The notes under the pieces: model-generated | What the model was told of the DNA's origin: nothing | The model's database searches: none | What the model saw: the letters and a program-made list of their open reading frames with translations, nothing else | Translations under genes and position numbers: made by a program | Source of the DNA: Phytophthora hibernalis | Lineage: Eukaryota > Oomycota > Peronosporomycetes > Peronosporales > Peronosporaceae | NCBI GenBank assembly: GCA_012656075.1 | Contig: JAAKBF010000046.1 | Coordinates: 1 to 64,000, forward strand | Direction: 5' to 3' | Length of the DNA: 64,000 nucleotides | Shown here: one piece after another, positions 24,200 to 32,371 of the stretch | How positions within the stretch are numbered: the stretch's first letter is position 1 | How the letters are laid out: each line of letters opens with the position of its first letter

Positions 24200-24480
24200 A
24201 TCGGTGGAGTTGGTGGAGCAATCTCTAACGGTTGGGACTCAAATGCTGATCACTGAGCCTCTTGATACAGAGGATGTTGGGTTTGAGATTGTAACCCCAG
24301 TCAAAGCTCGCGGGCGCCCGAAGCAAAACCAAAGGCCAAAAAGGCAAAACGAAATCTAGCAATTCGAATGGCGAGCGATGATTCGGAGCTACACGACAAG
24401 CATTTGAACATTTCGTCAATTGCGGACCTCCTCACGAACGAAGCAACCTAAGCTACATCCGCAGACGATCTCAAGAAATT
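24200..24480 (+). pseudogene. AT-hook-containing C-terminal region of the MULE protein
   Basis: The frame 'DTEDVGFEIVTPVKARGRP' followed by Lys/Gln-rich sequence contains the AT-hook core RGRPK (24308-24325). A one-base change then shifts to 'KAKKAKRNLAIRMASDDSE'. This basic linker sits between the transposase core and the protease-like part, as in other MULE proteins with a Ulp1 domain. In-frame stops mark it as decayed. Confidence 0.55.
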
Positions 24481-25485
24481 CAATTTGTTTGTATTTCAGA
24501 CCAAAATGAAACCCCTGTAGCCCCCGGATTGACAAGCTCCCCCTGGCAAGGCGTTATTAGGCCCGTCGGAAATCTCACGCATTCTGGCCAAAGACCTTCT
24601 CGTGAGAGCGTCAAAGAAGGTATCCACCCTCCAGAGCAAGCACTCAGGTTTATCAGAAACGAATGTCGCTGTTGAGTTTCTAAGGCTTGGTATTATTGCT
24701 ACGACTACATTAGTGTCGATGAAGTTATGGCACAAAGCGGCGGATGCACTGAACACCATAGACAAGGTTCGTGCTTGGGTATCAACGGTGGATTTTTCGG
24801 TGGATGTCCCGCCGCAATATTGTGTTCACAAGCACACTGACTTTGAGGTGAAGCTGGAGAACATTCCTATCCTTTCTCAAAGGGTAAGATGATATCAAGA
24901 AAGGCAAACCTCGTACCTCTAATCTGACGTGTTTATTGATTCTTTGCTTTTATTAGATGAACATGCTCGACTTGGGATGCAAGTTCCACGTTAGTGAAGA
25001 TGCAATGATGGAGGTGATGGCGAAATTGTTCGCTCTACGGGACGACGTCATGGTGGTTGACCCTACGGTTTGGGGGCCCGTGTCGAGGGGATCAATCAAC
25101 ATACCTGGTGAAATTTTCAAGAGTTTATTCAAAGACGTCGACAAGGAACATATTTTGATCCCAATCAATTGCAATGGCAATCACTGGTGTGCGATCATGG
25201 TCAGCTCAAAACCGAGCACTATCAAGATATTTGATCCGATGCAGTCAAGCTATCTGTTAACTGTGCGATCTATGGCGCAACGTATCATGATGTACCTGTC
25301 ACCAAGGGATGGACGATACCGAGTGGAGCCATTCGTGTCTGGGATGGGTGTCCAAGTTGACCGTTATACAAGTGCGGTATTTACGTTCTGCTGTTTTGCG
25401 GCTCTGAAGATGTCAGCGAGATGACCAAGAAGGCTCTGCAATACCTGCGTTACCGCTATCTGCTCATGTGTCTATAAGAAAGCAA
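24480..25485 (+). pseudogene. Ulp1-type (C48) cysteine protease domain of the MULE, frameshifted at the active site
   Basis: C48 proteases cut SUMO-like tags, and some MULEs carry one. After an intron at 24884-24955 (GTAAGA...TATTAG), the frame 24957-25424 reads 'LDLGCKFHVSEDAMMEVM' and 'ALRDDVMVVDPTVWG'. The catalytic His is in 'NGNHWCAIMV' (near 25175). The Asp is in 'IKIFDPMQSSY' (near 25230). The Gln is in 'MGVQVDRY' (near 25350). The Cys is lost in this frame but appears one base over as 'KCGIYVLLFCGSED' (25370-25410). A single indel near 25365 therefore removes the nucleophile. The protein would then end near 25475. Confidence 0.75.
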
Positions 25486-25599
25486 TACACACAGCTTTGA
25501 TGTCTTGTTGTCGATCCTGGTCTTGCTGTGTTTTCCGAGGACTACCAGAATATCCTTTTGTAATACCTTGCCAGATTGGTGCCAGGCCAAATACGATGC

Positions 25600-26368
25600 T
25601 AGTGTCTGGCATCCGTAGGCAAGAACACAGCTGGCACTGTGCATGATATATATCGGCACTGTGCATACAACGTGCTCAACTCAGTGTACTGTCTCGCGGT
25701 CTATCAATTATATTATTTATGCAGCACCCCGTATAATATACACTATATGCGGTTGTGTGTATACTCTTATACGGTTGTGCGCGATTGACTATACGCCATT
25801 TACAAGACTGTGTACACGTAAAATACACTCGATGTAGATGGGCGCTACATGCTGGTATCAATCTATGCACTGTACATTGTATTGGAACAGTGAAGGCTTC
25901 TCATTGCTTTAAACTAAATGAAGTTGGTGTATACTACAATTTATTGGTGTGGTGTACATGTAATCGTACATAGCCAAAATATAGCGGTGTAAATACCATA
26001 CTTAAACCAAACTATCCGGACAGCCGAGAGACGATACGTGAGGCGAATATAGCATGAGAGACGAAATGATATGTAGCGATAGTAGACATTAGGTAGACAA
26101 TAGAATAGACGATAGTGTGAGAGACGAAAGTACATGTATGAGAGACAATAGCATGAGAGAGTAGTTCGTGTATGAGAGAAGATAGTATGAGATACAACAT
26201 ATGAGAGACGATACACGGTTGCTGCGAGGAGATAGGTAGATATGAGACGTTTGTACGAGATAGTTTGATAAACGATACGTAGAGACGATCGTATGAGAGA
26301 CGATAGGAAGATAGACAAAAGAAAGAGATACGATTGTATAGAAGACGATAGGAAGAGAGATAAAAGAA
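25600..26368. mobile_element. Partial second copy of the foldback-like repeat (spacer plus right arm)
   Basis: The spacer part, 'catacaacgtgctc' ... 'caattatattatttatgcag' (25660-25720), matches 12530-12630. 'gaaggcttctcatt' and 'gtggtgtacatgtaatcgta' (25890-25970) match 12905-12985. 'ataccatacttaaaccaaa' matches 13011-13025. Then 'gagagacgata' repeats run to about 26360. The left arm is missing. The repeat resumes at about 27170 on the other side of a TIR element. Confidence 0.7.
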
Positions 26369-27166
26369 CTACACCATTGCCAGGGCTAAATGACAACAAC
26401 ATAGTCCAATGTGGCTAACGTAAAAACGTAAAAACATTTGTTTTCCAAAATTTAAAATGTGACATCTTAATCCAGGTCAATGCGGCAGAGTCCAAATCAA
26501 AATGGCTAAAGTCATGAGTTCGTGCTTTGCGGCGAGCATACCGACCCAAGTACAGTGCTCTGTCGCCTTTTCACGCAGATCTTACTTCTGCATGGGGGTT
26601 TCCTCTCCATAATCTACCTGAGCAGTCTCCACCAGACAGAGCTGATCGAGCATGTGGAGCGACCATTTGGCAGGAGGTGACGGATCTATACATCCCCACC
26701 ATTACACTATACAAAGGCTTGGTCACCACCTCCCGTGGCTATTAATACAAGTGCTTCATCTTCGCTGAGCGAGCCCCGCTCCGCCGAGTAAAGAACAAGC
26801 GCTCGCGGGTCTTCAGGGCCTGCATCAGCGACGGCGCGGTTGTCCAGAACGTCCTTATCATCGTTGGCTTTGTCGTATGTACTGTACACGTAGGTGCAAT
26901 ATGGTCAATACACTGCGAGCGAACGTGGCCAGCCCAGCCAGATGCGGGCCCAACGTCCCCGCGCTCGCGTTGGCACTGGACTCACAGCTCGAGCTCGTGC
27001 TGCGTGGCGCAAATCCTCTCCTGACCACCACTTTGGGACTGTCCTAAAACCACTTTGAGATAATCCCGAAGTTTAGACATGATTTTCTATAAATTGGGAT
27101 GCTACTTCACTTACTTCACACCACATTGGACTGTGTTGTTGCCATCTAGCCCTGGTAAAGGTGTAG
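26369..27166. mobile_element. Non-autonomous TIR element inserted in the gagacgata repeat
   Basis: The roughly 46-bp terminal inverted repeats begin CTACACC and include 'cagggcta', 'caacaaca' and 'agtccaatgtgg' (left 26369-26414, right 27121-27166), with about five mismatches. A TA next to the CACC end on both sides would fit a Tc1/mariner-type TA target. The inside (about 700 bp) holds no gene I can support; a short GC-rich part lies near 26760-26850. The repeat family on both sides is the same ('gagagacgata' left, 'gtagagacgattgaatg' right), so the insertion is younger than the repeat. Confidence 0.75.
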
Positions 27167-27221
27167 AGACGATTGAATGCGAGACAATAATATGAGAGAC
27201 GACATGTAGGACCAGCATGTG

Positions 27222-27889
27222 TTGCCCGCGCATCGTGTTCATCAGCGATGGCGACATCCGCGATTTCGGATTCCGATTGAGACGCAAGCAGTTTCCTGTC
27301 CAGACTGCCTTTGCCATGACAATCAACAAGGCACAGGGACAAACGGTACAGTACCTGGGACTGTAGTTGGCGACGCCTTGCTTTTCCCACGGTCAGCTGT
27401 ATGTGGACATGTCAAGGGTTACGTCGAGTTCGAGATTCAAGGCGTTGGTCGAGTATCCAGAGCGGGAAGAAGAAGACGTTCACCCATACGAACCTCACAG
27501 GGTTCCCTCAAGAAATTATTACGCCCTGGGAAGGCGTCGAGATCGTGTTCATTGAACATTCGCTGGTAAATCCGTTTCCGAGTGTGTTGATGCAGCTCCC
27601 CACCTTGAGTGAGCTCTCACTGATCGACAACAAATTCGACAGGATCCCTGACGACGCGCTGCTGACTGCAGCCTCAACGCATTTCTACAACTTAGCGCTC
27701 TCTCACAATTCGTTTAGAGAACTGCCTCGAGCACAGGCTGGAAACTTCGACGTAACTTACTTGGCACTGGAATTTACGCAACTTACAGAACTACCAGTCT
27801 GGGTGTATACGGAAGTATGGGATTCCGTATCATTAGGCGGAGTGTGCACGGCGAACATAGTCTACCGACAGCTCTTCGAGACGGCGTAG
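27222..27889 (+). pseudogene. Helitron helicase 3' end with an inserted LRR coding fragment
   Basis: The Helitron part reads 'RIVFISDGDIRDFGFRLRRK' and 'QTAFAMTINKAQGQTVQYLG', then a TAG at 27364-27366, then 'PCFSHGQLYVDMSRVTSSSR' and 'EYPEREEED' up to about 27478. The tail 'CTANIVYRQLFETA' follows from about 27845 to the stop at 27889. In the nearby full helicase (20.77 kb) 'EYPDMEEEDGAYTPNIVYRQ' is continuous. Here about 355 bp lie between the two parts. They encode leucine-rich-repeat-like sequence: 'LPTLSELSLIDNKFDRIP', 'FYNLALSHNSFRELP', 'VTYLALEFTQLTELP'. The LRR frame is the frame of the tail, not of the upstream helicase. Confidence 0.8.
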
Positions 27890-28245
27890 GCAGCGACTTT
27901 GTCTGAATGGATATTTTACGAAATCAATGCATATGTCACTTTGAATAGCGCGCTAATTGTTGATAGTCACCATTCCCCTCGAGCGAAGCGAAGGTGGCCA
28001 CTCTGATCGGTGAGAACCTAGGTGACAGACTGAGGAGGCGAGCGCAGCGAGTATGTCTGCGGTTTGAAGCCCGTGTGCGAAGCACGCGGGTGCAAACCCA
28101 GGACCAAGCAGTGTTTGACTGTCAAGCGAAGGCGAAGCTTGCGAGCCATTGGGGGCCTAGAGTGTTGGTAGAAGTCAACAGTAAAATATGCGGATATAAA
28201 ACATAAGCCTGGCATAGTAAAACTAGTAGTGAAGAGAGGCGGAAC
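27890..28245. repeat. GC-rich Helitron 3' region related to the 20.84-kb repeat
   Basis: About 80 bp after the stop comes 'cctcgagcgaagcgaagg' and then 'ggcgagcgcagcgag'. The spacing and wording resemble the block following the autonomous Helitron. The inverted pair 'gcccgtgtgcgaagcacgcggg' (28070-28092) can form a hairpin. No gene is visible. Confidence 0.55.
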
Positions 28246-29483
28246 GGAACATTATCGCCAGGGACCACAAATCCATCACACATTTTCATCAGGGACAACA
28301 AAGCATAATCACAGTCTCTACAGCTGGGTACCGGTAAAGCAACTGACACAACAAGTCATGCTGATGTATTATTAATAATATCGATGTTTGGACATTCTAT
28401 AGTCGCTCCAAACAATTGCGGAGTCCTCATGAAGAGGGGGCAGAAAATAGTACTGGCACACAAAAATCTTGGGATAACACACAGTGGGGTGGGCGACGTG
28501 GTTGGACATAGCACCAACCTAACACTGCACGTCCCCGCAGCGTCACGGCGAAGGCAGGGGCAGAGTGCCCCCGTCGGAGACGAAAGCGTGAGGGCAACAC
28601 GTGAGGCCGGAGGTTCTATCTCTATATCGCGAGCGAAGCGAACCGAGGGGCGCCCAGCCAAGCGCAGCGCGGTTGGTCATACATAAATTATTAGAGGTTT
28701 TTTATGACTTATCACGACGGCAAGCTAGGTCAAAACAATACATTTGCCAAGACAACTGATTTGCTGTGTGAAATAACAGTTAATGCATGTGTTTACCGCC
28801 TTCTGTCAAGAGGGGATACAGCAACATTGGACGCTTGTAGAATAGCAATCCGATTACGTACTCGCCACAAATGATGTCACTTCCAGCGGGTGCGGCTGCC
28901 GCAGCACGATTCGGACACTTAGCCGCATTATGACCATCAGTTTTCCCGCACAAACTGCACGTATAAGGATTCCTCATCATCTTCTTCGCACCGCTGACTT
29001 GGCTAGCAAAGTGCTCAAGCACTCCGCTTAGCTGCGTAGCGCTCGCACCTTCAATAGGAACCGTATGAGTAGGCGTCTGGATCACCGTTTGCTCTACGTC
29101 TTGTAATCCATACTTCCTAGTCGCACCCAGCGATTGTGCAGCCCCATTTTTTCAAGTTTCCGCATTTTGTTTTCTACACGACGATCTTGTTGCATGGTCT
29201 TTCAGGAAAAGTTGAAAGTCTTTAGGGGTTGCGAAGACGTCACGAGGGAGAAGGTGGTCTCGCCCGTGGAGTTGTGTCAAGTTCAACTGCTACATGCTGG
29301 GGCCTGGCTCGGGAGTGTTCTGGCTTCTGACCAAGAAGATGCAAGTGAGGGGAAATATCCTGTTGTACATGTAAATGTATTAATAATTTATTCCCCCAGA
29401 TATCTGTGGGGCGACTGTGATTATGCTTTGTGGTCCCTGATGAAAATGTGTGATGGATTTGTGGTCCCTGATGATAATGTTCC
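28246..29483. mobile_element. Non-autonomous MULE with 71-bp TIRs and 9-bp target duplication
   Basis: The TIRs are 28246-28316 and 29413-29483, about 71 bp with three mismatches. Each contains two copies of 'catcagggacmacaaa'-like words. They are bounded by a perfect 9-bp direct repeat, AGGCGGAAC, at 28237-28245 and 29484-29492. Long TIRs with a 9-bp duplication are the hallmark of Mutator-like elements. The 1.1-kb interior has no transposase. It holds a zinc-knuckle reading frame on the minus strand and a GC-rich 'gagcgaagcgaa' block near 28628. Confidence 0.85.
28780..29145 (-). pseudogene. Zinc-knuckle coding fragment inside the MULE
   Basis: The minus-strand frame reads 'GATRKYGLQDVEQTVIQ', 'LSGVLEHFASQVSGAKKMM' and a CCHC zinc knuckle, 'CSLCGKTDGHNAAKCPNR' (C-x2-C-x4-H-x4-C, near 28915-28970), then Ala-rich sequence to the stop at 28780. 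The usual ATG would be at 29083-29085, but the frame continues upstream. Zinc knuckles like this end several oomycete transposases, and retroelement gag also has them. It could be the relic C-terminus of this MULE's own transposase or a captured piece. Confidence 0.55.
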
Positions 29484-29564
29484 AGGCGGAACAGCGAGCT
29501 AACGGGCACCAACCAAACATGCACTCCACCGCCCGCGGCGCTCGGCTATTCTGTAACCTCTATT

Positions 29565-32199
29565 CTACTTGTACGTTTGACGCGGACTATTGGTTCTGCT
29601 AGTTGCTACTGTACTACCAGTACATGTACTATTACTAGTGGTCACGGCGTGTGAATGACAGCGAGTGAGGAACTTCTCCAGCAAGAGAAGCACGGCAGCT
29701 GAAGCGCTCTGGTCATGGGCGACCTTAATGACGAAATTGACGCTGTCCTTGCCCAGAAGGCGCTGCTGCAGTGCGTGCTGGAGTTTACTCAGGGTCTTCT
29801 GATGCCACACAGGCAGCACGATCGGCCCAAGCACCGCAGTTTCTGTGTCTGCGGTCGACCAGAAGAACTCAATGACCGTCCGACTACAGTACGGCAGCAA
29901 CGCCCACTGATCGAAAGGCAGTCTATTCGTCTGAGAAAAGAGGCGAAGCCGGCGGCAGTGGACGCGAGCGAGCTCCCCGGTCTTGAGACCTTGCAGAATG
30001 TCTGTGAGCAGAGCCATGGGGTCCACTGGTCGAATCAGCTGCCGAGCGCACACTGCCACAATCTCGCCCCCGCGAGTGTAGATGACAGTGATCTGCTCGA
30101 ACAACTCAGCAGTGGGATGTCCATGCTGGCCCTCAGAGAGCTCACTTTCGACTGGTCGATCTCGCTTTCTTGTTATCGCTTTATGCAGTGATTGTATGCT
30201 GTCGCCTTCCTTAGACGCCATCACCGTAGCTAGCTGCCAGGATTCATGGTTCAGTAGCACCTTCATGTTCTCCACCGTGACGCGAGACACTTGTCGGGTG
30301 AGTATCTGCAACATCCGTCGAGGCCGCTCGGGTTTCTTGAGCACACCAACGTCGTGCAGAAACTCTTCGTCGTCTCCTGACGGACGCCACATGCGCAATA
30401 CGTGAGCACCCCAAAGTGCATCGCTGAAGGTCGACGGCGTCGTGACCAGTTCATACCACGCGCGAGACGTCAAACTGAGGCGATGCAGCGCGCGAACCGT
30501 AAGGTATGCCTGTAGTCGAAGTAGATTTCCTCGGCCATAGTCAACTGCACGCACACCACCAGTAGCTCCTGCGTTCGGCCGATTGCACGACGGTATTGCG
30601 CCAAAACAACTCGAGAAAGTTTCTTGGTGAGCTTGGAACAGGTCCGGATCCAGTTTATACTTGACTGCTGGAACACCTTGCATTGCTTTGGCGCCCATTG
30701 AGGGTTCGAATTGCTGAGTAGCAAGGCAGGTGGTGTTGTCTTGACATTGGGTGAAAGAATCGAACTATCGCTCGGCGCTCGGAATGAGTTGACGGCGAGA
30801 GAGGTCACCGAAGGGCACATGGAGAAGTTACCCAAGGCATTTGCATCATACGACCGTGTACCACCTCGGTTTCCGTATGCCATAGCCGCGAGTATGCTGG
30901 CCTCCGCGTCTTCTTGACGTGGTGCCGATACTGTGGCTGAAATATCACGCTTTGGGGCGCAACGTAGGAAATCAAAGTCATTCGGGTCGTCCAGCGAGGC
31001 GTGGGGCCGAGATGACCGCCGCGCAAAAGTATTGAACTTTCGTAGATGCCGCGCTTTCCGTGGATTGGCGTCATTCCCACTTTCTCCACCCCCAAGATGG
31101 CTAGCTGTGATCCCGTCACTTTGAACGAGTAAATCTGGGTCTGATTGATCGCCAAGCGAAGATATCGTAGTCAGGCCAGTGGCCACACGAGATGGCCGAG
31201 TGCGCTTGGTCTTTTCTTCTACTGACGAACTGAACGTGACCTTGACGCGAGCGCTGAGGGAAGGCGAAATACGAATATCGCTGGACTCAATACTTTCCTG
31301 ACAAGCTTTTGAGCAGTATGCCCGAGCAACGAGCGAAGCACGCATGGACGAAGACACCGGCTGACTGGACTCAACAAGAGAGGCCCCACCGACTGGTCTC
31401 TTGATGTGCGGACGTAAGAACCGGCCCTTGCAGTTCCAGCATGTCGCCATAGGTATGTTGTTTGATGAAGCCGGCTTTCGCAGCGGAAATGTTGGTTTAG
31501 AAGTAGTTGGAGGCTTCGCCGTATTACTTTGCTTTGGTTGGCTTGTGCCGTTTGCTTCAGACACGCCAGGAGTTCGGGGTGAAATTAACGGGAAAACCAG
31601 AGCTGCACCTGCTGCACTCATAACTGCGGACGATAATGGTCGACGATCACTCGTGTCAAGTGATGAGTCTAACGAGCGAGCCGAGTCTGGTTGTGAACGG
31701 TTAGTAGCAACAGCTTTCTCAAGCTGTCGTTGGTGTTTCTTCAGCTTTACGTACTCGTTCTGGAAAGCTTTCCAACTGGGATCGTTTGCTGATTCCTCTA
31801 CATCCTCAAAAAGCTTCCGAAGCTTGGGCACCGGAGTGCCAAGCAATACCTTACCAGTAATTTGCTTGTGCACCACCACCTTTGCATAACTCCCAAGATG
31901 CTTGGCTTTGAAATACTGTGCAAGCTCTAGTGCGTCCCAATAGCCTGGCATTATAGTAATACCATCACCAGTGTCATCGCTCCCGTGTTGTTTGCGCTGG
32001 CTGTAGATGGTGGTCTTGCTTCTTGCTCTTTGTTACATGCAGTTGCTGCCCCTTTCCATTTAGTGCCACGCTTGCCAATACGAGAACTGCGACGCCAAGC
32101 TTCCCGCTCCACTTCAACCACCACTTTAACATTGGCTAGTCGATCCTCCATTTGCGCAATGTCACTCTCAAGCGCCTGCGTCGTGGCCGACATATTCAA
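29565..32199 (-). CDS. F-box protein with SAM-like N-terminus, three exons
   Basis: My exon model is 32199-32037, 31944-30661 and 30544-29565, with phase-1 introns of 92 and 116 nt (GTAACA...TGCCAG and GTATAA...GTGCAG). Exon 1 gives a short helical start, 'ALESDIAQMEDRLANVK'. The second exon begins with a SAM-like fold, 'YWDALELAQYFKAKHLGSYA' and 'ITGKVLLGTPVPKLRKLFED', then Ser/Pro-rich disorder. A Cys cluster, 'MATCWNCKGRFLRP' with 'AYCSKACQES' about 40 residues on, may bind zinc. The F-box lies across the last junction: 'GNLLRLQAYLTVRALHRL' and 'SLTSRAWYELV'. F-box proteins recruit substrates to SCF ubiquitin ligases. The rest of exon 3 is unrecognised and ends Thr/Ser-rich. No broken motif is seen. 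The start codon at 32199 is inferred. Confidence 0.75.
30545..30660 (-). other. Intron 2 of the F-box gene
   Basis: On the minus strand it runs GTATAAAC...GTGTGCGTGCAG, 116 nt, phase 1. Its removal joins 'CKVFQQS' to 'DYGRGNLLRLQAYL', which gives a complete F-box. Without it the upstream frame runs on for about 50 codons to an unrelated stop at 30470. Confidence 0.65.
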
Positions 32200-32371
32200 C
32201 AGGAAGGTAACTCCAACACGCAGTTTTCAGTTCAGAACCCCACTGCGTTCAAATGTCTGAAGATGCACAGCCAACATACACAAGCTAGGACGTCAAGCAA
32301 AGACCTCTATTTATACGGACGACCTTGGTGCAGCTCAATCTGTTGTGTTGCAACGAAAGTCAAGCGCGGGC
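32200..32371. promoter_or_regulatory. Short tandem intergenic region, F-box gene promoter and peptidase 3' end
   Basis: This is 172 bp between two minus-strand genes. It must hold the 3' end of the upstream peptidase transcript and the start region of the F-box gene. No defined core element stands out. Confidence 0.35.

Larger units (their letters stand above)
21634..24200 (+). pseudogene. MULE (Mutator-like) transposase with DDE residues
   Basis: This is a cut-and-paste transposase. It has an acidic N-terminus, then 'FVSWEDFHAYLDIYQKQTFQ', an intron at 21958-22017 (GTAAGT...CTACAG) and 'SALIPAEWETYAKTLICTHG'. A repeat-containing intron, 22221-22406, leads to 'ACVREVTNSPSQFAVC'. A third intron is 22796-22867 (GTTCGT, AACTAAC branch-like site, GTCAG). 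The catalytic core gives 'RFPEVLMIDATHGTN' (first Asp), 'LQCVIVDKDFTEIGVLKAAL' with 'VLLCQFHVVKYL' (second Asp and CxxH), and 'NNTNNRLESPWKHMKEVV' (Glu). Near 23640 the frame jumps to 'LLPCRYVFYIRKSLGME', the second half of a SWIM zinc finger; the first half appears deleted. Frame breaks near 22040, 22718 and 22990 also occur. Confidence 0.8.

Noticed and set aside
30470..30698. Frameshift breaking the F-box gene
   Set aside because: A 116-nt phase-1 intron explains the frame change and completes the F-box.
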